Origin: Fuerstiella sp041398845
Lineage (GTDB): Bacteria > Planctomycetota > Planctomycetia > Planctomycetales > Planctomycetaceae
Assembly: GCA_041398845.1 (NCBI GenBank)
Contig: JAWKTZ010000007.1
Span: 1,240,001 to 1,304,000 of the forward strand
Length of the DNA stretch: 64,000 nt
Direction of reading: 5' to 3'
Shown here piece by piece: positions 10,149 to 19,417 of this stretch (position 1 is its first letter; each line of letters starts with the position of its first letter). The translations under genes and the position numbers were made by a program. The notes below the pieces were generated by a model. The model saw only the letters and a list, made by a program, of their open reading frames with translations. It had not been told where the DNA came from and searched no databases.

Positions 10149-13064
10149 TCACTTCCTCTTTATCCCAGGAATGTTATTCGCTGTCCGAGATTCAAGGACA
10201 TAGATCTCTGTATCCGTCGGTACGTCTGTGAGTCTGTCGAATCGGCCGCTGGGCCAGACGACAGTGACTTCGGGCACAACAGTCGCATCACCTGTACCGA
10301 TGAACATTGTTCGTTCGCTGGATGCGCAGTAGCCATCTCCGCCAGTGACCTCAATCACACGCCGCATTGGCCCATTTCCAAATTCGATCCGCACTCCGAT
10401 CGCATCGCGATTGGATTGTAATCCTCGCAGTTTCAGCACGAGCGCACGTCCTGTCTGCGGCGTCTCGTTCAGCAGCAGGGCCGTCGGCTGATCCTGATTG
10501 ACGATGACGACATCAGGCCGAAGGTCACCGTTAAAATCCAGGCGAGCAACGGCTCGGCCGATGTATTCTCCATGAAAATACGGCCCCAACTGTTCTGAGA
10601 TGTCACCATACGTTCCATCAGCCGTCCGGCGAAAACACTGAGGTGGCATCTGCCATGGTGTACCGTCGATCCGACGGTCATGAATGTGTCCGTTTGCGAC
10701 AACAATTTCGCCAAAACCATCAAGGTCAAGGTCCACAGACTGTGCTCCAAACCCCAGGGTGCTCATCGTGGAATCCACCAAACGACATGCATGGGTATCG
10801 TCAGAGAACAGCATCCCTCCGCGGTTTAAGTACAACGTGTTGTAGTCCTGGAAAAAATTCGTGACATACAGATCCAGGTGGCCGTCACGGTCGAAATCGT
10901 CGCAGGCAATACCCATGCCGGCCTGAGCGCGTCCATCGCGGCTGACGGCAGTACCTGAGACAAGTCCGACATCGGCAAAACTCAGATCGCCTTCTGATGT
11001 GGCTGTCTGGTTCCGAAACAGAAAATTCTGCTCGCCATCATTGGCCACATAGATATCCTGCCAGCCATCGTCGTCCAGGTCTGCAATCATGACTCCCAGC
11101 CCTTTCCCGTTCGAAGCCTGAATTCCGGAGTTCTGAGTCATGTCGCGAAAGCGACCATCACCGCCATTGATGAACAGAAGATCCTGCTCTGCATCAAAGT
11201 TCGCAGGGCTGCAGACAACGGGGTTTCCATCGTCGTCACGGCAGGCAAGAAACGGCTCTTTGACGTAGTTCACCACGTAGAGATCCAGATCGCCGTCTCG
11301 ATCCAGATCAGACATGGCAAGGCTCGATGTCCATCGGGACCCTGTTATTCCCGCATGTTCAGCAACTTCGCAGAAAGTCCCGTCTCCTTGATTCTGATAG
11401 ACAAGAAGTCGCCCGAATGTACCAACGAAGAGATCCTGGAATCCGTCGTTATTATAGTCGGCTGAAACACAACCCTGTCCGAATTCGGGGCTTGTCAAGC
11501 CCGACAACGCAGTCACTCGATCCACTCGTACTCCGCGAATGTTGCGGAAAAGTTGATCACTGTACTCCGACGACACGCCGCTCGACTCTTCAATTTCATT
11601 GCCATTGGGAAAGAACAGGTCAGGCCAGTCGTCCCCGTCATAATCCATAACAGCAACTCCGCCACCGACGGTCTGCAGCAGCATATGGTTCGCGTCGGCA
11701 TTGCCGTTAAAATATTGAAAATCAAGCCCGACCCGGTCGCGTACATCGCGAAGTTGAATGGGCACCTGATCCGTCGGTTGTGTCATTCGTGTGTCCGCTG
11801 GCCGCGATAAAGCGATTCCTTTGCCGATCTTCGCCACGATGTCCGGATCAGGATCACCAGGTTCCAAAGGGAAGGAATCTGTGGTGGGCTGATTTTCAGG
11901 GTTCAGAAGAGCCAGCGCGTCAGGGTGGTTCGGCTGCATCCCGAGGAAGGTGGAAAGCCAGGGAACGGATTCTCGTTGTCGACCAAGTTGCTGAAGATGG
12001 CGACCGATATCCAGAATCGACGCCAGCAGCAATTCGCGCCGGTCACGGCTCGTCTTCAGGAGTCTGCTCACTGCAGCGGATAGTTTTTCGGTCGCCCTGG
12101 CCCTGTCGAGATGTTGTTCCGCTATTTTCGTCTCACCCATTCGTTGTGCAGAGATGCCCAGCTTGTACAACGATTCAAAATCATATGGATTCCCCGCCAC
12201 CGCAAACGAAAGAGCGGAAACTGCTTCCGGCCACTGTTCCGTATCTGACGCACAATGTCCCAGAGCGCGCCACCACTGGGCGGGATTCTCAGCCTTTGGC
12301 CTGTCGCCGTTGAACTGCTGCCATGCAACGTCAGCGCCGGACAGTTTCAGATGACATTCGGCAAGCAGGCCATGCACTTCCAGATTGTTCGGATGAAGCG
12401 ATCTGATTCGGCTGATTAACCCAACGGCATCTGACGCACGATTCTGAATCAGGTAGTGGCGCGCCAGTGCGACGTGGCTCGCGACATCGCCCGGATCGGC
12501 GGCGACAAATCCTTCCAGAATCGGAATATGCTCTGTTGGCTGACTTGAGGTAAACCAGGCCGCCTGTGCCGCAAATAGCTCATCCAGATTCCAGTCTCGA
12601 AATTCACGAATGGCATTGAGCTGGATTTGGAGTTCGATTGGTCGCGACTGAATGTAATACAACTGAACCACGCTCTCACGCGCTCTGAGGAACGTCGGGT
12701 GCAGATCGATCGCAGCAAGAAACTGTTGCTCTGCCATCGCGGCATGTCGTTTCGTATACCATGCTGAGGCCTCAAGGTAGCGAGCTGTACCAGCTTCGCG
12801 TCGCGGAGCTGCATCTGCCGTGATGCGTTCAAAATACCCGATCGCGGCGTCGGGATGCCCCTGTTCAGCGGCAATCTGTCCGCGGTACAGCAGTGCATTG
12901 ACATAGTCGGGCTTGAGTGCGAGCACCTTGTCCAACAACGGAATCGCGTTTTCAGGACGGCTCCCATTCGCCACAGCGCGCGCCTGCCGAAACAGACCTT
13001 CAACATCGACGTTGACAGCGTGGAACTCCGAAACTACCCAGATCGCGACACCCGCGCCGATCAA
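10149..13064 (-). CDS. TPR and CRTAC1-family (FG-GAP, ASPIC/UnbV) protein
   Basis: A 971-residue membrane-anchored or exported protein. An N-terminal hydrophobic segment is followed by TPR-like helices (about residues 20-400). Seven calcium-binding FG-GAP/VCBS blades come next, including DYDGDDWPDLFF, DYNNDGFQDLFV, DLDRDGDLDLYV and DFDRDGHLDLYV. The C-terminus is an ASPIC/UnbV module ending VTVVWPSGRFDRL. The start given is a TTG. The frame stays open upstream and encodes basic residues plus the first half of the membrane helix (FIRRNLRLLGAL), so the true start is probably a non-ATG codon near 13110-13160. It faces away from a cluster that encodes a second CRTAC1 protein; both probably act outside the cytoplasmic membrane. 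Confidence 0.85.
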   Translation of the reverse strand: MIGAGVAIWVVSEFHAVNVDVEGLFRQARAVANGSRPENAIPLLDKVLALKPDYVNALLYRGQIAAEQGHPDAAIGYFERITADAAPRREAGTARYLEASAWYTKRHAAMAEQQFLAAIDLHPTFLRARESVVQLYYIQSRPIELQIQLNAIREFRDWNLDELFAAQAAWFTSSQPTEHIPILEGFVAADPGDVASHVALARHYLIQNRASDAVGLISRIRSLHPNNLEVHGLLAECHLKLSGADVAWQQFNGDRPKAENPAQWWRALGHCASDTEQWPEAVSALSFAVAGNPYDFESLYKLGISAQRMGETKIAEQHLDRARATEKLSAAVSRLLKTSRDRRELLLASILDIGRHLQQLGRQRESVPWLSTFLGMQPNHPDALALLNPENQPTTDSFPLEPGDPDPDIVAKIGKGIALSRPADTRMTQPTDQVPIQLRDVRDRVGLDFQYFNGNADANHMLLQTVGGGVAVMDYDGDDWPDLFFPNGNEIEESSGVSSEYSDQLFRNIRGVRVDRVTALSGLTSPEFGQGCVSADYNNDGFQDLFVGTFGRLLVYQNQGDGTFCEVAEHAGITGSRWTSSLAMSDLDRDGDLDLYVVNYVKEPFLACRDDDGNPVVCSPANFDAEQDLLFINGGDGRFRDMTQNSGIQASNGKGLGVMIADLDDDGWQDIYVANDGEQNFLFRNQTATSEGDLSFADVGLVSGTAVSRDGRAQAGMGIACDDFDRDGHLDLYVTNFFQDYNTLYLNRGGMLFSDDTHACRLVDSTMSTLGFGAQSVDLDLDGFGEIVVANGHIHDRRIDGTPWQMPPQCFRRTADGTYGDISEQLGPYFHGEYIGRAVARLDFNGDLRPDVVIVNQDQPTALLLNETPQTGRALVLKLRGLQSNRDAIGVRIEFGNGPMRRVIEVTGGDGYCASSERTMFIGTGDATVVPEVTVVWPSGRFDRLTDVPTDTEIYVLESRTANNIPGIKRK

Positions 13065-13539
13065 TGCACCCAGCAGACGCAGGTTGCGCCGAATGAAACC
13101 CAGCGATGGACGCGGTGAGGATGTTGTTTTCGCTGAACTGGGACTCTGAACGTCAATAATTATTCCGCCCGCCAGATGAAATCGAGGACACTAAAGCTGT
13201 TGTTTCGGACTGTTGTGTTTGTTGATGCCTGCACTGATCGATACCAGGAGCCAGCCACCCAAGGTCAGGCTGTTGGATTAATCGTCGTTGTAACACCTTG
13301 TCTTATAGTTGGTTACGGCTAATTTGCTGCATTCGTGCCTGTCGTGATGATGTTGCGTTCCGCCAGTTGCTAAAACGCAGACTTTACGGTTCGTCCCGGA
13401 TCGTCAGACCGGTCATTGGATATTTCAGGAAAATGTTTCGAATGCGACGACATGGTCGACAACCAAAAGACATCTTTGCTATCCTGTACGCCGTAGTCGC
13501 GGTTTTTGGTCATGTTTTTCTTAAATTTAGGAGGAAGTT
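13065..13539. other. Intergenic region upstream of the pseudopilin gene
   Basis: A 475-bp divergent spacer with higher AT content than its neighbours. Its left edge probably includes the true 5' end of the CRTAC1/TPR gene. The right edge carries a strong Shine-Dalgarno (AGGAGG, 13530-13535). I see no other gene or RNA. Confidence 0.4.
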
Positions 13540-14511
13540 ATGCGAAAGCGTTTGTCACTTCAGCGTCACGTCAGAGCATTCACACTCATTGAATTGCTTG
13601 TCGTCATCGCAATCATCGCGATCTTAATCGCGCTTCTGTTGCCTGCGGTTCAACAGGCCCGCGAAGCTGCTCGCCGTACTCAATGTAAGAATAACCTGAA
13701 ACAACTTGGATTGTCGCTGCACAATTACCACGATGTTGCACTTAGGTTTCCCCCTCAGGCGATTTACGGATATTGGAACGGCACAGCGAACCTGCCTCGC
13801 CATCATACCTGGATTTCAATGATCCTGCCCTATTTTGATCAGGCACCTCTTTACAATCAGATTGACTTCGAAGCACCGGCCTGGGGCCAGCCTCACGTCA
13901 CGGGAGATGAGCTTTCGGCGCTCCGTTGCCCTTCCGACACGGGAACCGACCGAAGTAACACTCGAAACATCGTCTTCACAAACTATGCTGCGAGCGAAGG
14001 GTATCACTGGTGGAGCGACGCAGCACAGCCAAATCGTGGCGTGTTCACTAAAGGGCTTGAAGCAAAGATCAGGGACATTGTTGACGGTACGTCCAATACA
14101 GTATCGATCGCAGAAGTCATGGGAGGAAGCTACGTTGGAGGTCCAGGCAACACGAACGGCAACGGCCGTCCGCGAATTGCGAACGAAGCTGTATTCCGCT
14201 CGGCGTTTTGCGCCGCGACGTTCACGGATGCAGTGACTCAGGGGAGAGACCCGGCTGGCAATCTATACACTCACCCGGACGGAACCGCGATCTCTGGTTG
14301 GTTCCAGGGTGGCAGTCCGCATCACTACGCTCCAATCTTTATGAACCATGGTGGAATCAACACCCAGTGGAGCGGAGCGAACAGTATGCATGTAGGCGGA
14401 ATTCAGGTCGGGCTTGCAGACGGGTCAGTGCAATTCGTCAGTGAGAACATCGACTGGGGGGTTTGGCGAGCCATGGGCAGTGTCAACGGTGGTGAACAGG
14501 TGACATTCTGA
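13540..14511 (+). CDS. DUF1559 pseudopilin-like protein
   Basis: A 323-residue protein of the planctomycete DUF1559 family. The N-terminus is a type IV prepilin/type II secretion signal: a short basic leader, then FTLIELLVVIAIIAILIALL (about residues 15-34), with processing expected before Phe and a conserved Glu five residues after it. QQAREAARRTQCKNNLKQLG follows, and the DUF1559 C-terminus carries VGLADGSVQFV. These proteins occur in many copies per genome and probably form surface or secretion filaments. The start is fixed by AGGAGGAAG ending five bases before ATG. It leads a rightward unit with a lipoprotein, a TPR protein and a CRTAC1 protein. Confidence 0.92.
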   Translation: MRKRLSLQRHVRAFTLIELLVVIAIIAILIALLLPAVQQAREAARRTQCKNNLKQLGLSLHNYHDVALRFPPQAIYGYWNGTANLPRHHTWISMILPYFDQAPLYNQIDFEAPAWGQPHVTGDELSALRCPSDTGTDRSNTRNIVFTNYAASEGYHWWSDAAQPNRGVFTKGLEAKIRDIVDGTSNTVSIAEVMGGSYVGGPGNTNGNGRPRIANEAVFRSAFCAATFTDAVTQGRDPAGNLYTHPDGTAISGWFQGGSPHHYAPIFMNHGGINTQWSGANSMHVGGIQVGLADGSVQFVSENIDWGVWRAMGSVNGGEQVTF

Positions 14512-14530
14512 TTTTTCGATGTCATTCCCG

Positions 14531-14562
14531 TCCGCCAGATGTTCGTTTCGGCGTCTGGCGGA
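14531..14562 (+). terminator. Stem-loop after the DUF1559 gene
   Basis: TCCGCCAGA pairs perfectly with TCTGGCGGA over 9 bp around a 14-nt loop, 20 bp after the pseudopilin stop. There is only a short T-rich tail (GTGGTTTTC), so it may act as an attenuator or 3' stabiliser, lowering expression of the downstream genes relative to the pilin. Confidence 0.5.
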
Positions 14563-14594
14563 GTGGTTTTCAATATATTTCTGAGAGGCTGAAA

Positions 14595-15107
14595 ATGCGT
14601 CGAGTTTGCTGGAGTGCAACGATTCAGGCGGTGTCGTTGTTTGTGTTTTCGATTTCCGTACCTTTACTGCTTGTCGGATGCGGGGGCGGAGATGGCTTTG
14701 AAAAAGTACCGCTTTATCCCGCGAGCGGGACCCTAAAGATGGATGGAAAGCCGTTTGGACCTGTGTCTTTGCGATTCGAGCCCGAGGAAGAAGGTGGGCG
14801 AGGTTTCGTAGCCCAGGTTGATGAGAACGGCAATATCGGCACAGTGACCACATATAAAACCGGAGACGGTGCTCCCGTTGGTACCTTCAAAGTAACGGTC
14901 TTTTCCAGCGTTGGAGCCAGCAAGCCGTTTCCTTCAATGTACGAAAGCAAGAAGAGTACTCCACTCAAAGTACTGATCGCCGATATCACTGGTGACGGGG
15001 CAAATGCCATGGACATTCAACTGGATTCGAAAGCTGGCAAGGCATCATCGAATCCGACGACCGGGCATCTGACGATGGAACAATTCAACCCGGGAGTGTC
15101 CGAGTAG
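14595..15107 (+). CDS. Carboxypeptidase-regulatory-like lipoprotein
   Basis: A 170-residue exported lipoprotein. A hydrophobic signal ends in LLLVGCGGG (lipobox Cys at about residue 29). The mature part starts with PLYPASGTLKMDGKPFGPVS, a short beta-rich carboxypeptidase-regulatory-like domain common in planctomycete lipoproteins that follow DUF1559 genes. The C-terminus is Gly/Ser/Asn-rich. It lies between two hairpins in the DUF1559 unit, suggesting co-transcription with separate control of message level. The function is unknown; a surface accessory role to the pseudopilin is inferred from context. Confidence 0.75.
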   Translation: MRRVCWSATIQAVSLFVFSISVPLLLVGCGGGDGFEKVPLYPASGTLKMDGKPFGPVSLRFEPEEEGGRGFVAQVDENGNIGTVTTYKTGDGAPVGTFKVTVFSSVGASKPFPSMYESKKSTPLKVLIADITGDGANAMDIQLDSKAGKASSNPTTGHLTMEQFNPGVSE

Positions 15108-15131
15108 CGCGCCGTTACGAATTGAGGAACA

Positions 15132-15161
15132 AGCTGCTGCGTGACCAATTACGCAGCAGCT
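15132..15161 (+). terminator. Perfect 11-bp stem-loop between lipoprotein and TPR genes
   Basis: AGCTGCTGCGT and ACGCAGCAGCT are exact inverse complements separated by 8 nt, lying 24 bp after the lipoprotein stop and 11 bp before the next start. There is no T-run, so intrinsic termination is uncertain. The stem ends so near the next ribosome binding region that it could also restrain translation of the TPR gene. Confidence 0.5.
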
Positions 15162-15172
15162 CGGGGTAAGCG

Positions 15173-16420
15173 ATGTCAGTTGCACAGCGAAAGCTTTATG
15201 CGTGCAACCGGACAATCAGAACCTTTAGTGTTTTTCTAATGGTCGCCGTTGTTCCTTACCTGTTTGCGAGCGCCTACTTTCATTTCACATCGACACGCAT
15301 TGCCGTCCGTGCGGAAGCAGATCTATTGCGAGGTCGCATCTCTTCGGCGCAGGCGTTGTTGAATTGGGTGTTATGGTTTCACCCTGACAACCCGCGCGCC
15401 AACTTGGCGTTGGGAAAGATCGAACTGGCCGCCGGAAATGCAAATGAGGCCATTAAGCGGCTTCGCCGCATTCCTGAGGAGAGTGACCTGTATGCGGCGG
15501 CGAGTCTACAGGTCGCCACAACACTGGCATTCGATGGTCAACTCACCCTGGCTGAAGAGGAATTGGAACGTTATTTTCAGCGATGTGTACCGGCTCAGGC
15601 CGCATGGGACCTTTACTTCCGGATACTGTATCTGCAGTCTCGTACGCGTGATGTGATTTCACTGTTAGAGCGGAAGTTGAATTTTGGTACCGTCGCACTC
15701 TCAGACGCCAAATTCCTACTTAAAGCTGAGTTTGTCCCTCAGGACCCCGGCGAAGGCCTCGAAGTTCTACAGGAAATTCACCGGAAGCACCCCGCCGATA
15801 TCAATGCCCAGGTGGCTCTGGCGATCTCGCTGAGGCGAAGGAATCAAGCTTCCGAATCAGAGCGGCTACTGCGATCTGCGCTCGACCGGGAGCCCGGCCA
15901 CCTTCGAGCTCGAATTATGCTGGCCCAATGGCTCGCCGATCAGCCGGAGATTCAGTTGGCAAAGGAAGTTCTGTGGCAACGTAGCGGCTACCCGGCACTT
16001 TCATTGACTGAGCCCATCGCTCAGGACGATCGCTTTTGGCAACTCAGCAGCCGACTCGCAGAACGGGATCAGGAGATCTCCCTGGCACTGCAGTACATTG
16101 ATCGAGCTCTGGAGATTCGAGTTCGTGACAAACGATATCTGTCTCAGCGAGCTCAGATTCTGAGGCGACTTTCAGATAAGAGTGCCGCGAATATCGCCGC
16201 GCAACTGTCAGTTGAAGCCGGTCAGATCGAACAGACGCTTTACCTCATGTCTCGTGAGTTTGAGAATCGGCCGATCGATGCAACTGACTGCCATGAAGTG
16301 GCTGAATTGTATCGGAGACTGGGGCGGCCGTCGCGGTCGCAAGTCTGGGAACGCCTCGAAAGACAGCTTGTCGAAACACAGTCCGTGAACAAGATGCTTA
16401 GGCGGACAACAGCTCAATGA
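15173..16420 (+). CDS. Membrane-anchored TPR protein
   Basis: A 415-residue protein with one N-terminal membrane helix (about residues 22-42, VFLMVAVVPYLFASAYF). Helical tetratricopeptide-like repeats follow, with alternating A/L/Y patterns such as LRGRISSAQALLNWVLWFHP, ANLALGKIELAAGNANEAIK and INAQVALAISLRRRNQASES. It is probably anchored in the membrane with the repeats outside, where they would serve as protein-interaction surfaces. Its stop overlaps the start of the CRTAC1 gene (ATGA), implying translational coupling. The divergent gene at 10149-13064 carries TPR and CRTAC1 modules in one chain, so this pair is a split version of the same architecture. Confidence 0.75.
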   Translation: MSVAQRKLYACNRTIRTFSVFLMVAVVPYLFASAYFHFTSTRIAVRAEADLLRGRISSAQALLNWVLWFHPDNPRANLALGKIELAAGNANEAIKRLRRIPEESDLYAAASLQVATTLAFDGQLTLAEEELERYFQRCVPAQAAWDLYFRILYLQSRTRDVISLLERKLNFGTVALSDAKFLLKAEFVPQDPGEGLEVLQEIHRKHPADINAQVALAISLRRRNQASESERLLRSALDREPGHLRARIMLAQWLADQPEIQLAKEVLWQRSGYPALSLTEPIAQDDRFWQLSSRLAERDQEISLALQYIDRALEIRVRDKRYLSQRAQILRRLSDKSAANIAAQLSVEAGQIEQTLYLMSREFENRPIDATDCHEVAELYRRLGRPSRSQVWERLERQLVETQSVNKMLRRTTAQ

Positions 16421-18231
16421 ACAGACGCTGGCTGCTTGTAGGCATGGGGCTTATCGGCCTCATGGTATTGCTGAGTGTCGTTCTGCGGTCGAATATCACA
16501 CAGCACGAATCGCCGCCGGAGATGGTGAAGTCAATTCCCCAGACGGTTTCGGACGCGTTGCGTGCTGGCGACGTTCATCAGAATTCCACCCCTGAGACGA
16601 CAGATTCGCCCATTCAATTCCGCTGGATGACGGCGCAGTCGGGCGTCGAACTGGTTTACTACGGCAGTCCGAGCGTGGAAAAATACATGACAGAGCAGAA
16701 TGGAGGAGGCGTTGCTTTGTTCGACTTTGATAACGACGATCAATTGGATCTATTCCTGGTGAACGGAGACCACTTTCAGCGGCCCGCCCAAACACTCACG
16801 GATTCGAATCGTCTGTATCGCAGCCAGTCGGAAGGATTTCAGTTTGATGACGTCACGTTCCATTCAGGTATTGAAGCGACAGGCTGCGGCATGGGATGTG
16901 CGGTCGCAGATTTCAACAACGATGGATTCGCAGATCTTTTCGTCGCCTATTACGGAAGAAACAAGTTCTGGCGGAACAATGGTGATGGAACGTTTGAAGA
17001 GATTTCCATGTCGGCGGGACTGGAGTCGGATGCGTGGAGCAGCAGTGCTGCCTTTGCCGATTTTGATTCCGACGGTGACGTCGATCTCTATGTTGCAAAC
17101 TATGTACAATGGACGCCAGGTGATCCACCGTGCTTCTTCCCACATACGACGCCCGTACGTATTCCATGTAGTCCAATGTCGCACGCAGGCCAGGCAGATC
17201 ATTTGTTCTGCAATCAGGGAGACGGAACGTTCCAGGAGATTGGCGAAATCTCTGGGATCACAGAACAACTGCCCGGAAAAGGGCTGGGCGTTGCTGTTGC
17301 CGATTTCGATGCGGATCAAAGACTGGACATTTACGTCGCCAATGATATGACGCCGAATTTCCTGTTTCACAATCTTGGTGGCATGCAGTTTCGCGAGGTT
17401 GCTGTGCGGGAAGGAGTGGCAATCAGCGAGGACGGGACGATTGCCGCTGGTATGGGGGTGGCCGTTGGTGATTATAACCGCGATGGGCAGTGCGATATTT
17501 TCGTGACGAATTTCAAGGATCAGGTCCACGATGCTTTTATGAACCTGGGAGGCGACGGGTTCGTTGCGGCCAATTGGCAACTTGGGCTCGATTCACTGTC
17601 GCGTTCGAAGTTGTCGTTCGGGGTCGTTCTGGCCGATTTCGACCTCGATTCCTTTCCGGATCTCTTTGTTGCCAACGGGCATGTCTGGAATCTCACGGCC
17701 ATTGACTCTGCGTTTCAATATGAAATGCAGCAGTCAGTCTATCGCAACGAGTCCGGCAAGCGGTTCGTGGACGTTTCTGCTACCGCCGGAGACTATTTCA
17801 CCGGGAAGTGGGTGGGACGCGCTGCGGCAGTCGGCGACCTTGACAACGACGGTGACAGCGATATTGTTGTCACTCACCTGGGAAATCCACCCGGGATTCT
17901 TCAAAATACAAGTATCCGGCAGGGTGACTCATTTACGCTGCGGCTTGTCGGAGTTGAAGCCGCGAGGCAGCCGCTGGGAATCAGCGTTGTGGTTACGATC
18001 GGTGACAGGCAGATCCTCACTCAGATTCCTTCGGGAGGGAGTTTTCAATCAAGCCACGAACCGCAGATTCTCGTGACCATTCCGAAAGGCGAATCAGTTT
18101 CCAGAGTGACTGTGCATTGGTCTGTGGGCTCGATCGAGACGTGGGAGAAACCATCGGTGGAGGGAGATCTGATCCTGATTCAGGGTCGAGATGTACCCTT
18201 TACCGGCGGGCATTTTGAGAACAACCAATAG
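16417..18231 (+). CDS. CRTAC1-family (FG-GAP, ASPIC/UnbV) protein
   Basis: A 604-residue exported protein. An N-terminal hydrophobic helix (about residues 5-23) is followed by FG-GAP/VCBS propeller blades with Asp-rich calcium loops: DFDNDDQLDLFLV, DFNNDGFADLFVA, DFDSDGDVDLYVA, DYNRDGQCDIFV and DLDNDGDSDIVV. The ASPIC/UnbV module at the C-terminus includes SGGSFQSSHEPQ and VTVHWSVGSIE. It is the last gene of the DUF1559 unit and overlaps the TPR gene by 4 bp. It resembles the C-terminal two thirds of the 971-residue protein encoded divergently. Likely cell-surface, calcium-binding and adhesive or scaffolding; substrate unknown. Confidence 0.85.
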   Translation: MNRRWLLVGMGLIGLMVLLSVVLRSNITQHESPPEMVKSIPQTVSDALRAGDVHQNSTPETTDSPIQFRWMTAQSGVELVYYGSPSVEKYMTEQNGGGVALFDFDNDDQLDLFLVNGDHFQRPAQTLTDSNRLYRSQSEGFQFDDVTFHSGIEATGCGMGCAVADFNNDGFADLFVAYYGRNKFWRNNGDGTFEEISMSAGLESDAWSSSAAFADFDSDGDVDLYVANYVQWTPGDPPCFFPHTTPVRIPCSPMSHAGQADHLFCNQGDGTFQEIGEISGITEQLPGKGLGVAVADFDADQRLDIYVANDMTPNFLFHNLGGMQFREVAVREGVAISEDGTIAAGMGVAVGDYNRDGQCDIFVTNFKDQVHDAFMNLGGDGFVAANWQLGLDSLSRSKLSFGVVLADFDLDSFPDLFVANGHVWNLTAIDSAFQYEMQQSVYRNESGKRFVDVSATAGDYFTGKWVGRAAAVGDLDNDGDSDIVVTHLGNPPGILQNTSIRQGDSFTLRLVGVEAARQPLGISVVVTIGDRQILTQIPSGGSFQSSHEPQILVTIPKGESVSRVTVHWSVGSIETWEKPSVEGDLILIQGRDVPFTGGHFENNQ

Positions 18232-18256
18232 CAATCAAGATGGCCTCTCACATGAC

Positions 18257-19369
18257 TCAGTCTGACAGTGTGTTGTTTTTTACGTTGAGGGACCAGACTT
18301 CGCTGCTTAATGGCTGGGCGTGGCCGCCGGCGATCCAGAGTCGGTCCTGAAAGACAAAAGCTGAATGCTCATGCCGCGCTTTCCATTGGGTTTCTGTTTT
18401 CAGTTCATGCCATGTCTTTCCGTCTTTGGAATACCAGACATCGCCGTGATTGGTCGATGGATTGTTCGACCAGCCTCCCAGAACCCACAGGCGATCCCGG
18501 TAGCTCACGGCCGAAAACCACAGTCGTGGTGACCACGGAGCTGCGGTGGTTTCCAGTTGCCATGTGATACCATCCTCAGAACTCCAGACATCGTTTCTGG
18601 CCTCGTACTCCGGAACATAGTTTCCGCCGCCGAGCACATAGATGCGATCATTCAGTGCGACCGCCTGATGGTAGGCTCGCGGGCTCCATGCAGCGCTGGC
18701 AGTCGCCTGCTGCCACGTTTTTCCGTCGGCAGAGGACCACACATCGTTCTTGAGGCTGTCTCGATCGCCAAAGTAATAGTTTTCGGTGCCTCCCAGAATC
18801 CAGAGTCGGTCGCGAAATGTCACACAACCGGCGGCCAGTCGAGGTGACCAGCCGGCGGTCGCCGTGTCCTGCGTCCAGTCGACTCCGTTGTCTGACGACC
18901 ACACTTCGTGACTGGCGGAATGTCCGTCAAGGCGACCGTTGTACCAGCCTCCCATCATCCACATCCGATTTTTGAAACTGATCGCCATGGACAGATCGCT
19001 GTGTTTCCATGGAGCCATGCGGGTGACCGGATTCCAGTCTTTGCCGTTGGAGGAACTCCACACATCACGTGGAGGAGCTTCATACGAATTGAACCAGCCG
19101 CCCAGAATCCACAGTTTTCCGTCGTGAACAAGTTCACCCTGCGAATCACGAGCCTGCCAGCCCGCGTCCTTTGTGACCAGGGTCCAGTCGGTGCGGACAT
19201 CGTCGGCCGATAAGACGTGGTCACTGGTTGTGATCAGCAACACGCTGAACAGAAGATGCTTTAAGACGCTCTGAACCAGGGGTCTGACCCTTTGGAGGGC
19301 AGCAGGAACTGACTCAACAACGTCCGACCGGTGAGAGGCAGCTTCTACTTTCAGATCGCTTCCAGGCAT
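18257..19369 (-). CDS. Secreted kelch-repeat protein
   Basis: A 370-residue protein made of about six kelch-like units. Each carries a DRLWILGG-like strand and a W-SxDGxxW turn, for example RLWILGGTENYY, VWSSADGKTWQQA and VWYSKDGKTWHEL, which predicts a six-bladed beta-propeller. A hydrophobic export signal (HLLFSVLLITTSDHVLSA) lies at about residues 38-55 rather than at the very N-terminus. The codons ahead of it include a copy of the GGGTCTGACCC repeat (19278-19301), so the first about 30 residues are probably not native and the real start may be an internal codon. It is followed upstream by the haem dehydrogenase gene on the same strand. Ligand unknown. Confidence 0.75.
   Translation of the reverse strand: MPGSDLKVEAASHRSDVVESVPAALQRVRPLVQSVLKHLLFSVLLITTSDHVLSADDVRTDWTLVTKDAGWQARDSQGELVHDGKLWILGGWFNSYEAPPRDVWSSSNGKDWNPVTRMAPWKHSDLSMAISFKNRMWMMGGWYNGRLDGHSASHEVWSSDNGVDWTQDTATAGWSPRLAAGCVTFRDRLWILGGTENYYFGDRDSLKNDVWSSADGKTWQQATASAAWSPRAYHQAVALNDRIYVLGGGNYVPEYEARNDVWSSEDGITWQLETTAAPWSPRLWFSAVSYRDRLWVLGGWSNNPSTNHGDVWYSKDGKTWHELKTETQWKARHEHSAFVFQDRLWIAGGHAQPLSSEVWSLNVKNNTLSD
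19278..19301. repeat. GGGTCTGACCC repeat fragment inside the kelch gene
   Basis: GGGGTCTGACCCTTTGGAGG plus GCAG matches part of the copies at 30218 and 47457. It lies in the first codons of the kelch reading frame, ahead of the export signal. Confidence 0.7.
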
Positions 19370-19417
19370 CGTCTTATCCGCATTTGGTGTGAGGTGTCAC
19401 AGGCAGGCCAGAGGCCG

